Shown piece after piece: positions 16,324 through 23,984 of a stretch of 34,781 bases of DNA (position 1 is the stretch's first letter; each line of letters begins with the position of its first letter). This DNA comes from CAJQND01 sp051010055 (lineage in GTDB: Bacteria > Pseudomonadota > Alphaproteobacteria > Rhizobiales > CAJQND01). The notes beneath the pieces are model-generated. The model worked only from the letters and a program-made list of their open reading frames with translations. It ran no database searches and was not told the DNA's origin. The position numbers and the translations under genes were made by a program. The stretch lies in contig JBPCVY010000274.1 in NCBI GenBank assembly GCA_051010055.1, positions 1 to 34,781 of the forward strand, in the 5' to 3' direction.

Positions 16324-17061
16324 TCAATACATAGCCATGCCGCCGTTCACGTGCAGCGTCTGGCCCGTGATATAAGCAGCTTCATCGCTGGCAAGATAGG
16401 TCACTGCACCGGCAATTTCCTCAGCCTGGCCAAGGCGGCCGGCGGGAATGGTGGCCAGAATTGATTCGCGTTGTTTTTCGTTAAGCGCGTCCGTCATCGC
16501 CGTTTCAATGAAACCGGGCGCCACACAGTTAACGGTGATGCCACGGCTTGCCACCTCCTGGGCAAGGGATTTTGACATGCCCACCATACCGGCCTTGGAG
16601 GCGGCATAGTTCATCTGGCCCGGATTTCCGGTGGCCCCAACCACAGATGTAATGCCGATTATGCGGCCATGGCGCTGTTTCATCATCCCTCGCAAAGACG
16701 CGCGCATGAGCCTAAAGGCGGCGGTAAGGTTCACCGCAATCACCTGCTCCCACTCTTCATCCTTCATCCGCATGGCAAGGTTATCGCGGGTAATACCGGC
16801 ATTGTTGACGAGAATATCAAGCCCTTCCATGGCTTCTGTTGCAGCTGGAACCAGCCCGTCTACCGCCGCCAAATTTGAAAGATTGCACGGCAAAACATGG
16901 CAGCGTCCGCCAAGTTCGCTGGCCCGTTCGGCCAAGACTCCCTCGCGGGTGCCGGAGATAGCAACGGTTGCGCCCGCGCCATGCAGCGCTTTGGCAATGG
17001 CAGCACCGATGCCGCCAGTTGCGCCTGTTACAAGGGCTTTTCTTCCTTCAAGAGAAAACAT
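16324..17061 (-). CDS. fabG: 3-oxoacyl-ACP reductase
   Basis: A 245-residue SDR reductase that uses NADPH to reduce beta-ketoacyl-ACP. The cofactor motif TGATGGIG is at 12-19, NNAG at 86-89, and the catalytic residues are S139, Y152 and K156 (with N111). The C-terminus ITGQTLHVNGGMAMY is typical of FabG. The ATG at 17061 has AGGA nine bases upstream and is preferred to a GTG two codons earlier. Position between fabD and acpP fixes the assignment to FabG rather than another SDR. Confidence 0.96.
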   Translation of the reverse strand: MFSLEGRKALVTGATGGIGAAIAKALHGAGATVAISGTREGVLAERASELGGRCHVLPCNLSNLAAVDGLVPAATEAMEGLDILVNNAGITRDNLAMRMKDEEWEQVIAVNLTAAFRLMRASLRGMMKQRHGRIIGITSVVGATGNPGQMNYAASKAGMVGMSKSLAQEVASRGITVNCVAPGFIETAMTDALNEKQRESILATIPAGRLGQAEEIAGAVTYLASDEAAYITGQTLHVNGGMAMY

Positions 17062-17075
17062 AATCACTTATCCTT

Positions 17076-18011
17076 TCAGGCGGTAAATGCCGCAATTTCT
17101 TCCGGGGTGCCGAGCGGTGTTGCCGTCAGCTCTTTGTCGATGCGCCTGGCGAGGCCGCTGAGCACCTTGCCAGCGCCTGCTTCAACAACGGTTGTGACGC
17201 CCTTGCCGGCCATGTAGCCAACGCATTCGCGCCAGCGCACCATGCCAGTTACCTGTTTGACGAGGCTTTTGCGGATATCATCCGGTGCGGTGAGTTGAGA
17301 TGCAGTGACATTGGCCACCAGCGGCACAACAGGTGCGTTCATTTCAACTGCCGCCAGTGCTTCGGCCATAGCTTCTGCGGCGGGCTGCATAAGCGCGCAA
17401 TGGAACGGTGCGCTCACCGGCAAAAGCAGGGCCCGGCGGGCGCCTTTTTCCTTGGCAATCTCTACAGCTCTTTCAACTGCGGCCTTGGCGCCGGAGACAA
17501 CAACCTGGCCCGGCGCATTGTCATTTGCCGCCTGGCACACTTCGCCCTCTGCTGCAGCATCTGCAACTTCGCTTGCCACATCAAAATCGAGCCCCAACAG
17601 CGCCGCCATGGCGCCTTCGCCAACAGGAACCGCCTGCTGCATGGCACGGCCACGGACTTTCAAAAGCCGCGCGGTATCGGCCAGCGAAAAGGTGCCTGCT
17701 GCCGCCAGGGCAGAATATTCGCCCAGGGAATGCCCGGCGATATAGGCGGCGTTGCCATCCAATGAATATCCGGCCTCCTCCTGCAAAACCTGCATCACGG
17801 CCATGGAAACGGCCATAAGCGCGGGCTGGGCATTTTCAGTGAACGTCAGCTCATCTTCCGGGCCTTCCCACATAAGTGTTGAGAGTTTTTGCGAGAGCGC
17901 CTCATCAACTTCTTCGAATACCGCACGGGCTGCGCCATATGTTTCGGCCAGCGCCTTACCCATGCCAACTGCCTGGCTGCCTTGACCAGGAAATGTAAAA
18001 GCAGTGCTCAT
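17076..18011 (-). CDS. fabD: Malonyl-CoA:ACP transacylase
   Basis: A 311-residue FabD, which loads malonyl groups from CoA to acyl carrier protein. The N-terminal FTFPGQGSQAVGMG, the nucleophile S95 in GHSLGEYSALAAAG, and H204 in VSAPFHCALMQPAA complete the catalytic dyad. The ATG at 18011 is preceded by GAGGGGAG; one codon earlier is a TTG that could serve but is less likely. It is the first gene of the fab run, 14 bases before fabG, and sits 54 bases downstream of the GT8-like gene on the same strand. Confidence 0.96.
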   Translation of the reverse strand: MSTAFTFPGQGSQAVGMGKALAETYGAARAVFEEVDEALSQKLSTLMWEGPEDELTFTENAQPALMAVSMAVMQVLQEEAGYSLDGNAAYIAGHSLGEYSALAAAGTFSLADTARLLKVRGRAMQQAVPVGEGAMAALLGLDFDVASEVADAAAEGEVCQAANDNAPGQVVVSGAKAAVERAVEIAKEKGARRALLLPVSAPFHCALMQPAAEAMAEALAAVEMNAPVVPLVANVTASQLTAPDDIRKSLVKQVTGMVRWRECVGYMAGKGVTTVVEAGAGKVLSGLARRIDKELTATPLGTPEEIAAFTA

Positions 18012-18065
18012 CAAGAACTCCCCTCAAATCGTGAGATGGAGGAATCCGCGCTCATGCTTCAGAAG

Positions 18066-18878
18066 TCAAGATGGTTCGCTATCACGGGTTGGAAAACCTG
18101 CCGCATCTGCCTGTTTTTCCAAATCTTCCCACACATGAGCTACCGGCGAGCGGCCATAGCGCAACTGGTCCGGGAACGGTTGCCAGGGCTGGGTGTGCAA
18201 GGTTGTGTAGTGGAGGCACTTTGTTTCCTCGACCGGGAATTCGCCATCGCGGGAGTTCCAGCGCCCATCGCACGCAGAAAAAAGCCCGTTCGCGATAACT
18301 TTTTCTTTAAAGAACGGGTGCTTGTGGCCTTCGTTTACCGCATCACGGTTCCAGTATGGCGCCATCTTTTCGCAATCGATGAGCATGACGGAGTTTTCGT
18401 TTTCATCAATGGCGGCAACCCCTGCATCTCCGAATTCGAAATCAAACAATTCGGCGGGGTCGGCAAGGTAAATCTGGTCCACGTCATTGTAGATGGCGCG
18501 GCCCTTCTTACCGGCCAGCGTCGGGATGGCATAACGGTAGTGGGAAAAGCCTGTCTTCCAGCCTTCCCGGTTGATGCCCGCAAGATCGGACATGAGATAA
18601 ATCTCATAAACCCGTGAGGGATCGCGCACCTGTTTAACCGACCAGATAAAAACCCGTTCGGCGCGGTGTTGTGCGGGCTCTGTGCCAAGGTATATGCGCA
18701 CCGGCGGCATGCTGCTGGCCTTTACGCCTTCCTCTACGTCAAAACGCACCACTTCCGGCGCATCACGCGTGCCAAGGGGCCTGTCCCTGTCCTTGCGGAA
18801 CAAATAGGGCAGCTTGCGGTGATACCAATGGGTCTTGAAAGGGTTGGCGGCCTTGCCACCTGAGGCATTTCCCTGCAT
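18066..18878 (-). CDS. GT8-like glycosyltransferase (GT-A fold), uncertain substrate
   Basis: A 270-residue protein without signal peptide or membrane helix. Family-8-like features are RIYLGTEPAQHRAERVFIWS near residue 61 (first Rossmann strand and Ser helix), the RYAIPTLAGKKGRAIYNDVDQIYLADPAELF region in which D132-V-D134 would bind Mn-nucleotide sugar, and CLHYTTLHTQPWQPFP near the end, like the GT8 HY-KPW motif. It is divergent from typical GT8 enzymes, so the call is by pattern only. The start at 18878 has GGAG eight bases upstream; an ATG at 18896 is possible. It is divergent from the TupA-like gene across an AT-rich gap and may read into fabD. Confidence 0.6.
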   Translation of the reverse strand: MQGNASGGKAANPFKTHWYHRKLPYLFRKDRDRPLGTRDAPEVVRFDVEEGVKASSMPPVRIYLGTEPAQHRAERVFIWSVKQVRDPSRVYEIYLMSDLAGINREGWKTGFSHYRYAIPTLAGKKGRAIYNDVDQIYLADPAELFDFEFGDAGVAAIDENENSVMLIDCEKMAPYWNRDAVNEGHKHPFFKEKVIANGLFSACDGRWNSRDGEFPVEETKCLHYTTLHTQPWQPFPDQLRYGRSPVAHVWEDLEKQADAAGFPTRDSEPS

Positions 18879-18988
18879 TCCCGGATCTCCCAGCATTTCC
18901 GGCTAGAGTTGTCGAGACACCTTTAAGGTAAACGAGCATGAGTGTGTAGAGGCAACCGGGAAAATATTCCAAAGCACCATTTATAATA

Positions 18989-19017
18989 ATGTATAAAATA
19001 TACATAATTATAATTAT
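18989..19017. promoter_or_regulatory. AT-rich palindromic control region of the glycan genes
   Basis: ATGTATAAAATATACAT (18989-19005) is a 17-base palindrome, and ATAATTATAATTAT (19004-19017) is a perfect 14-base one that shares its first bases. Both lie in a stretch of almost pure A/T with many T-A steps between the divergent GT8-like and TupA-like genes. In alphaproteobacteria, MucR/Ros proteins bind such AT-rich, TpA-rich DNA and control surface polysaccharide genes, so this is a candidate silencer or operator. The binding protein is inferred. Confidence 0.45.
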
Positions 19018-19067
19018 TTACGTAAAAAATGCCACCAAATTCTCCCAAAAAACGTTGAATTCAGAAC

Positions 19068-19096
19068 TTGATTGATACAATTCGCTTCGATATAGA
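19068..19096 (+). promoter_or_regulatory. Candidate sigma-70 promoter of the TupA-like gene
   Basis: TTGATT (19068-19073) and TATAGA (19091-19096) are separated by exactly 17 bases. Transcription would begin near 19103 and leave an untranslated leader of about 64 bases before the TTG start. No experimental support; AT-rich DNA produces such matches easily. Confidence 0.4.
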
Positions 19097-19166
19097 TAAC
19101 TGATATTTTGATTGAATTTTTTTCTTTGGCGCTTCACATCGCCATTACATTTTTAAAGTTATAGAT

Positions 19167-20147
19167 TTGTCTGATACCCAAGCACTGTTTCAGCAACCCT
19201 CCCGATCGCACGGAATCCGGAAGTCGGCTGTTGGCAAATGGCTAAAGCAATCTCTTGCGTGTTATGCGCCTAAGTACCGGTCACTTCGGCACCTGGCAGC
19301 ACATTTGAACTATCCGCACCTGGATTTTGACGAAGCTTTGATAAGAGCAACCTACCAAAGCTATTTTGGAGAGGAGATCAATTTAGAGCATCCGCAAACA
19401 CTTGCGGAAAAACTCAATTGGCTGAAACTGAATGATCGAAGAGACCTTCTTTCCAAAGTTGTCGACAAGTGGGAAATGCGGGAATACGTGCAGGAAAAGG
19501 GATTGAGCCATCTGCTGAATGACGTCTTTGGAGTGTTTGAAACTCCAAATGAAATTGATTTTCAGTCATTGCCAGAAAGTTATGCCTTAAAGGTCGCACA
19601 TGGCGCTGCTATGAACATTATCAAGGCGCCAGGACAGGAGCTCGACCCGCGCGCCGCTAAGAGAAAACTACTCCGCTGGCAGAAGACCGATATGGATAGC
19701 GCAAAGGGAGAATGGCAGTATCGCAACGCTAAACGAAGGATTGTTGCGGAAAAGTTTCTGGCCTCCGAAACCGGACAAATCGCGGACTATAAATTCTTCT
19801 GTCTCAACGGTGTGCCCAAGTTCATCACCTATATGGAACCTGGGCCCTTGCGCCTGAAGTGTGCAATTTTCGATGCAAACTGGGTCCGCCTGCCTTTTCA
19901 CGATGCACGCACCGACTGTATCGACGCAAACGTAAAGTTACCGTCGGGTTTGCGGGAAATGACCGAGGCCGCTACGGCCCTTTCAAAAGACTTTCCGATC
20001 CTGAGCGCTGATTTTTATCAAATTGGAGAAAAAGTTATCCTGGGCGAACATACGCTATATCCAAATGGGGGTTTTCCGAAGTTCCTGCCCGTTGAGTATA
20101 ATACTGAAATCGGAAAAATGCTCTGCTTGGATAGTTCAAATTTGTGA
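19167..20147 (+). CDS. TupA-like ATP-grasp protein (surface polymer biosynthesis)
   Basis: A 326-residue protein matching the ATPgrasp_TupA family: YFGEEINLEHPQTLAEKLNWL near residues 67-86, DRRDLLSKVVDKWEMREYV, the nucleotide-binding LKVAHGAAMNII, IVAEKFL at 192-198, DYKFFCLNGVPKF and a late LGEHTLYPNGGFPKF. TupA-type proteins ligate acidic groups in teichuronopeptide and are common in capsule and exopolysaccharide loci. The start is TTG at 19167 because an in-frame stop lies about 50 bases upstream, no ATG or GTG comes earlier, and the conserved part needs this region; no ribosome binding site is visible. The acceptor is unknown. Confidence 0.8.
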   Translation: MSDTQALFQQPSRSHGIRKSAVGKWLKQSLACYAPKYRSLRHLAAHLNYPHLDFDEALIRATYQSYFGEEINLEHPQTLAEKLNWLKLNDRRDLLSKVVDKWEMREYVQEKGLSHLLNDVFGVFETPNEIDFQSLPESYALKVAHGAAMNIIKAPGQELDPRAAKRKLLRWQKTDMDSAKGEWQYRNAKRRIVAEKFLASETGQIADYKFFCLNGVPKFITYMEPGPLRLKCAIFDANWVRLPFHDARTDCIDANVKLPSGLREMTEAATALSKDFPILSADFYQIGEKVILGEHTLYPNGGFPKFLPVEYNTEIGKMLCLDSSNL

Positions 20148-20220
20148 AATCGCCCCTTCCAGTGCTCAGCTACAAGTAATTCTCAGCAGCGACACCGACA
20201 TTGCCTTTTTACCCCGCCAT

Positions 20221-20291
20221 AATTGCTGGCATTGGTTGATCCAGTTCTCATTGTTCACAGCACGCGCTATACGTTTTCAATGCCAGCAATT
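20221..20291. repeat. Perfect 14-base inverted repeat with 43-base spacer
   Basis: AATTGCTGGCATTG (20221-20234) is matched exactly by CAATGCCAGCAATT (20278-20291). It occupies the gap between the convergent TupA-like gene and the composite glycosyltransferase gene. It has no T-tract and the loop is long for an intrinsic terminator. A remnant of a small mobile element or a protein-binding pair are alternatives. Confidence 0.7.
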
Positions 20292-20325
20292 TACTTGAGT
20301 GAACCTCGTTACCCGGCCAAAATAA

Positions 20326-21492
20326 TCAACCTGCCTTTTTGTATGCGTCCCACTCCTTGCTTAAGGCTTCGCTCACGATATCCAACTCGCCGTTGAACTC
20401 TTCAAGCGCGGCAAGTATGCATTTCAAGTCGTAGTCAAACCCATGGGCTGGCGTATAGCCGTTTTGCGCACCTGATGGGCCCGCGCCAACGCTCTCGCTT
20501 TCTGCAAACATGTCCATGCCTGCAATAACAAGTTTTCCTGGTTGCATTGCCACCGCCGCAGCCAAAAGATATGCGCCGCTGGTGGGCCGCTTGACCGGAT
20601 CTGCCGGAAACTCACAAACTCCGGTAAGCTTTTCAAAAACGAAGTAATCCAATGGCCCGGTAGCGTGATAAATTCCCCTTTGGGCAAGCAGCATTTTTTC
20701 GCTTGCTTCGCTGGCCACTCCGATAACCGGCCCCTTGAGCTTGCGCATTGCCGACCTGAGGCCGGTGAAGACCAGCGCCAGGTTAGTGAAATCTGATTGC
20801 CCGAGCCAAGTGTGATTGGCCCGCAACACCGCATCATATGTTTCGGATTTAAGACGCGGGTCTTTGCTGGATGGCCCGTTTCCAAGGCACAGAATCGTCT
20901 GAGGATTTCCAAGCTTCACGGCCAGTTCACAAGCGCTGTCATAGCGGGTGATTTTTCCTGCCAGCCGCTGCCGCCTTTTTGGGTTCTCCATGGCTGCGAG
21001 AAGCTTGTCACCCAGAAAATGACGCAGCTTCATGTCCCGGCGTTCATCCCAGGAGCGCTCGCGTCCGGCCATTTCCAACATCTCGCCAGATAGTTCTTCA
21101 TTGCCTTCAAGGGTCTTAACAACCTTCACCGGCACCGCGCGCTTGCGAATGGCCCCAGCAAGGGACCCAGGCACAGTTTCTTCGCTGCCGATAATCAGTG
21201 CAGCGCGCACATGCCGGTTGGAAAGAAACAAAGTAGAGAAAGGTTCGCCGTTGAAAGGCAACGATGCGACCTTGCCAGGATAATTGCCGGCCAGCCAGGC
21301 AACAGTGCTCGTGTCTGGCGATGAAAAAATCACGCCAGTGCGGGAATTTTGCTTTTCAATGCGAGAGGCGAGTTCTGCGGCATGGGCAAAATCATCCCTG
21401 CCCTGCCCGATAACCAGAATACAGAGCTCGTGATCCGATTTTTCCAGACCGAACATTGCCCTCAGACCAGAGATTTCCGGTCCTACAGCCAT
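20326..21492 (-). CDS. Composite glycosyltransferase: Kdo-transferase-like N-domain plus sialyltransferase (GT29)-like C-domain
   Basis: A 388-residue protein of two parts. Residues about 20-125 (ILVIGQGRDDFAHAAELASRI, TGVIFSSPDTSTVAWLAGNYPG) read like the N-terminal Rossmann domain of a WaaA/KdtA-type Kdo transferase. Residues 199-226 (TILCLGNGPSS, YDAVLRAN) and 302-329 (RPTSGAYLLAAAVAMQPGKL, then IAGMDMF) resemble the L and S motifs of GT29 sialyltransferases, and H350 with D355 could stand for the later VS motif. No signal peptide or membrane helix is seen. It overlaps the upstream TagF-like gene by ten bases. Both domain calls come from motif reading; a role in adding a CMP-linked acidic sugar is inference. 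Confidence 0.55.
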   Translation of the reverse strand: MAVGPEISGLRAMFGLEKSDHELCILVIGQGRDDFAHAAELASRIEKQNSRTGVIFSSPDTSTVAWLAGNYPGKVASLPFNGEPFSTLFLSNRHVRAALIIGSEETVPGSLAGAIRKRAVPVKVVKTLEGNEELSGEMLEMAGRERSWDERRDMKLRHFLGDKLLAAMENPKRRQRLAGKITRYDSACELAVKLGNPQTILCLGNGPSSKDPRLKSETYDAVLRANHTWLGQSDFTNLALVFTGLRSAMRKLKGPVIGVASEASEKMLLAQRGIYHATGPLDYFVFEKLTGVCEFPADPVKRPTSGAYLLAAAVAMQPGKLVIAGMDMFAESESVGAGPSGAQNGYTPAHGFDYDLKCILAALEEFNGELDIVSEALSKEWDAYKKAG

Positions 21493-22646
21493 TTCGGATC
21501 AATCTTCCCGGTGCGCGCAAATTCGGCGATGATTTCAGCGCCGCGCGCGCCCGCTGTCCGGTTTGATGTGGAAAAGGTCCGCTCAAACGCGAACTTCTGG
21601 GCATCGAGATAATCGGGGTGGGTTTCAAAAGCGCTATCCAAAGCCGCGCCCAAATCCGCCGGGTCACCAAGCAGTTTGCCGAATGTCCATTGCAGATAGG
21701 AGGGATCGTTCTCCCAATCCACATCGTGGGCATCGAGAAATATGCATGGTCTCGGGGTTTCGAGAAATTCGTAAATCTGGCTGCTCACATCTCCGAGATA
21801 GATATCCGCAGAGCGCAGGTATGTCATATCCACCGAGCTGCGGCTGCCCGTATCTATCAGCACGTTGGTGGTGCTTTTATATTTGCGTGGAAACTTCGCG
21901 CCCTTCGTCATCGGCCGCCGGAACAATAGAACATGGGGGCTGAAAATGAGATTGTAGTCCTTGCTGTCATAGAAGAAATCAAGAACCTGCTCACCCATGC
22001 TTGTCCATGAGGTGTAGCGCGGAAGGTGATGGGGATTATAGACAACCACCGGACGGTCATTTTTGAACAGTTGGCGCCCGGTGCTGATGAGATGATTAAC
22101 CGCCTCAAATTTCGGATATCCGGCTATGCCATAGCGGTCATCGGGCAAATAGCCCACCTCGCGAAGACCGTCTGCATATTTCCTGCCGGGCATGAGGCAT
22201 AAATCGAACTGTCCTATTCGGACACTGTAAGAACCGCCTGTGCGGTTGTCGCCTGCGCCATGGCCGGTGAAGACAATTTTCACTTTCTCAAGGCCGGGGA
22301 TGCGTTTCAGTTTCAGGCTCGTCATTTCTGGCACAACCAGAATGTCGAATTGGGCAAGTTTGGCAATATTCCGGTCCATGATCGACTGTTTGCGGGCAAA
22401 GGCGAATTTTGAAACCAGGGGATCAACGAGATCGACCCAAAGCGATGCCTCCAATAGTTCGAAGGAACACCGGTTACCGGGATAGCCGTAGCCGATTTTC
22501 CGCGCGAACTCTTCCTCCTCGCGGGTAGAGCACAAGATGGCAACGTCCATATCGTCATGATCGCGTGACAATTCAAATGCGTAAGGCACGATGTGCGGCA
22601 CCTGGTGCAAATCATAGTGATTGAGGAAAAATCCAATCTTCGCCAT
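21483..22646 (-). CDS. CDP-glycerol glycerophosphotransferase-like (TagB/TagF family) protein
   Basis: A 387-residue GT-B protein. Family motifs are FTGHGAGDN (127-134), GIAGYPKFE (173-181), VVYNPHHLPRYTSW (near 201), IFSPH (234-238) and YLGDVSSQIYEF (283-294) followed by RPCIFLDAH. In Gram-positive bacteria such enzymes move glycerol-phosphate from CDP-glycerol to teichoic acid; in Gram-negative bacteria relatives build phosphoglycerol-containing capsules or decorate O-antigens. It has no membrane segment. It overlaps the composite transferase gene, so the two products probably act together. It is divergent from the dehydratase gene. Confidence 0.72.
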   Translation of the reverse strand: MAKIGFFLNHYDLHQVPHIVPYAFELSRDHDDMDVAILCSTREEEEFARKIGYGYPGNRCSFELLEASLWVDLVDPLVSKFAFARKQSIMDRNIAKLAQFDILVVPEMTSLKLKRIPGLEKVKIVFTGHGAGDNRTGGSYSVRIGQFDLCLMPGRKYADGLREVGYLPDDRYGIAGYPKFEAVNHLISTGRQLFKNDRPVVVYNPHHLPRYTSWTSMGEQVLDFFYDSKDYNLIFSPHVLLFRRPMTKGAKFPRKYKSTTNVLIDTGSRSSVDMTYLRSADIYLGDVSSQIYEFLETPRPCIFLDAHDVDWENDPSYLQWTFGKLLGDPADLGAALDSAFETHPDYLDAQKFAFERTFSTSNRTAGARGAEIIAEFARTGKIDPKWL

Positions 22647-22786
22647 CAGCGCGACAATCCCGGCCTTCTTGCAGATTTTACATTACCCATTGAACTGGAT
22701 GGCTTATTTAATCCATGCTAGCGTCAGTTTAAACCCCGCCATTGCATTGACAAATAGGCGCACCCAGCCCGCAACGGAGAATTTTT

Positions 22787-23755
22787 GTGCTCTTTACGGA
22801 AGAAGAATTCCAAGCGGCTGCCTCAGTAGTTTACCAGTCAATGGCGCCAACGCCCCAATATGCCTGGCCATTACTGGCAAGCCGCCTTGGCGATGAAGTC
22901 TGGGTAAAGCACGAAAATCATACTCCCATTGGCGCCTTTAAAATCCGTGGGGGATTCTATCATCTAAGCGCTCTCAAGGAGCAGGGCGATATCAACGGTA
23001 TCATTTCCGCAACGCGCGGTAATCACGGCCAAAGCCTGGCGGTTGCAGGGGCATCTGTAGGCATACCCGTCACCATTGTCGCCCCGGAAGGCAACAGCGT
23101 GGAGAAAAACGCGGCCATGCGCGCCCAGGGTGCAGAACTCATTCTGACCGGCACTGATTTTGATGAGGCCGCAGGGCAGGCAAAAGAAATTGCCGCTGAA
23201 CGCGGGCTCCATATGGTGCCGTCCTTTCACCGTGATATGTGCATGGGGGTTTCAACATACGCCCGGGAACTTTTCGAAGCAGTTGGTGAGATTGATACAG
23301 TATATGTGTCCATTGGCCTTGGTTCTGGAATTTGTGGGGTCATAACCCAGCGCGATTTGCTTGGGCTGAAGACGGAAGTTGTCGGCGTGGTTTCCGATCG
23401 CGCCAACGCCTATGCATTGTCATTTGAAGCGGGAAATGTAGTCACAACCAATGCGGCTTCCACGTTTGCCGACGGCATGGCCGTGCGCGTGCCCGACCCA
23501 GCAGCGCTGGACATCATCACGAAGGGCGCTGCGCGGGTTGTTCAGGTAAGCGATGACGAGGTGGCGGAGGCTGTGCGGATATACTATTCCGACACCCACA
23601 ATGTTGCGGAAGGCGCAGGTGCAGCCTCTCTCGCGGCCCGCATAAAGGAAAGCGCTAAAATGGCTGGCAAACGCACCGCCGTCGTCCTTACGGGCGGCAA
23701 TATCGACACAGTGTGGTACAAGATGGTTCTGAACCAGGAAACGCCAGAGGTTTGA
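22787..23755 (+). CDS. PLP-dependent threonine/serine dehydratase family protein
   Basis: A 322-residue fold-type II PLP enzyme. K52 in IGAFKIRGG is the Schiff-base lysine, RGNHGQSLA supplies the substrate/PLP contacts, and SIGLGSGICG is the phosphate-binding glycine loop. No C-terminal ACT regulatory domain is present, so it resembles catabolic threonine dehydratases, serine racemase-like enzymes or the hydroxyectoine-pathway protein EutB rather than IlvA. No ectoine genes are nearby. The start is GTG at 22787 with GGAG eight bases upstream. Confidence 0.88.
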   Translation: MLFTEEEFQAAASVVYQSMAPTPQYAWPLLASRLGDEVWVKHENHTPIGAFKIRGGFYHLSALKEQGDINGIISATRGNHGQSLAVAGASVGIPVTIVAPEGNSVEKNAAMRAQGAELILTGTDFDEAAGQAKEIAAERGLHMVPSFHRDMCMGVSTYARELFEAVGEIDTVYVSIGLGSGICGVITQRDLLGLKTEVVGVVSDRANAYALSFEAGNVVTTNAASTFADGMAVRVPDPAALDIITKGAARVVQVSDDEVAEAVRIYYSDTHNVAEGAGAASLAARIKESAKMAGKRTAVVLTGGNIDTVWYKMVLNQETPEV

Positions 23756-23769
23756 GGCGCATTTTACCC

Positions 23770-23797
23770 TTGCTAAATCCCGGAAAAGGCGTATAAC
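23770..23797 (+). promoter_or_regulatory. Candidate promoter of the rpsF operon
   Basis: TTGCTA (23770-23775) and TATAAC (23792-23797) are spaced by 16 bases in the gap after the dehydratase gene. Transcription would start near 23804 and give a leader of about 180 bases before rpsF, long enough for an autoregulatory RNA element. Confidence 0.45.
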
Positions 23798-23905
23798 CCG
23801 CCGCGATGTGACGCTCCGGTTGGGGGCTGAACGGAAGGCTGGTGAAAACCGGTTAGGCAAAGCGCCTTTCTTCCCGTGTCCCCGCTCTTTTGAGGAACCG
23901 TCTAT

Positions 23906-23928
23906 TGAGCCTTTCAGACGAAGGCTCA
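23906..23928 (+). promoter_or_regulatory. Hairpin in the rpsF leader (possible S6:S18 control element)
   Basis: TGAGCCTT (23906-23913) and AAGGCTCA (23921-23928) form a perfect eight-base stem with loop TCAGACG, about 57 bases before the rpsF start. Leaders of rpsF operons in many bacteria bind the S6:S18 protein complex to repress translation. Whether this hairpin has the required bulge and CCG contact cannot be decided by eye. Confidence 0.4.
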
Positions 23929-23984
23929 TCAGGGGCTCTGCGCCGGTGCATCGCGCGATGTTTACAACAGGAAAGGCTCCTTTC

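Noticed and set aside
20326..21492. Simple annotation as a Kdo transferase (WaaA)
   Set aside because: Only the first third resembles WaaA; the C-terminal half has sialyltransferase-like motifs and no WaaA C-domain pattern.
23808..23984. In-frame 59-residue N-terminal extension of S6
   Set aside because: The S6 family starts at MALYEHIF, a good ribosome binding site precedes that ATG, and the upstream part fits an RNA leader.
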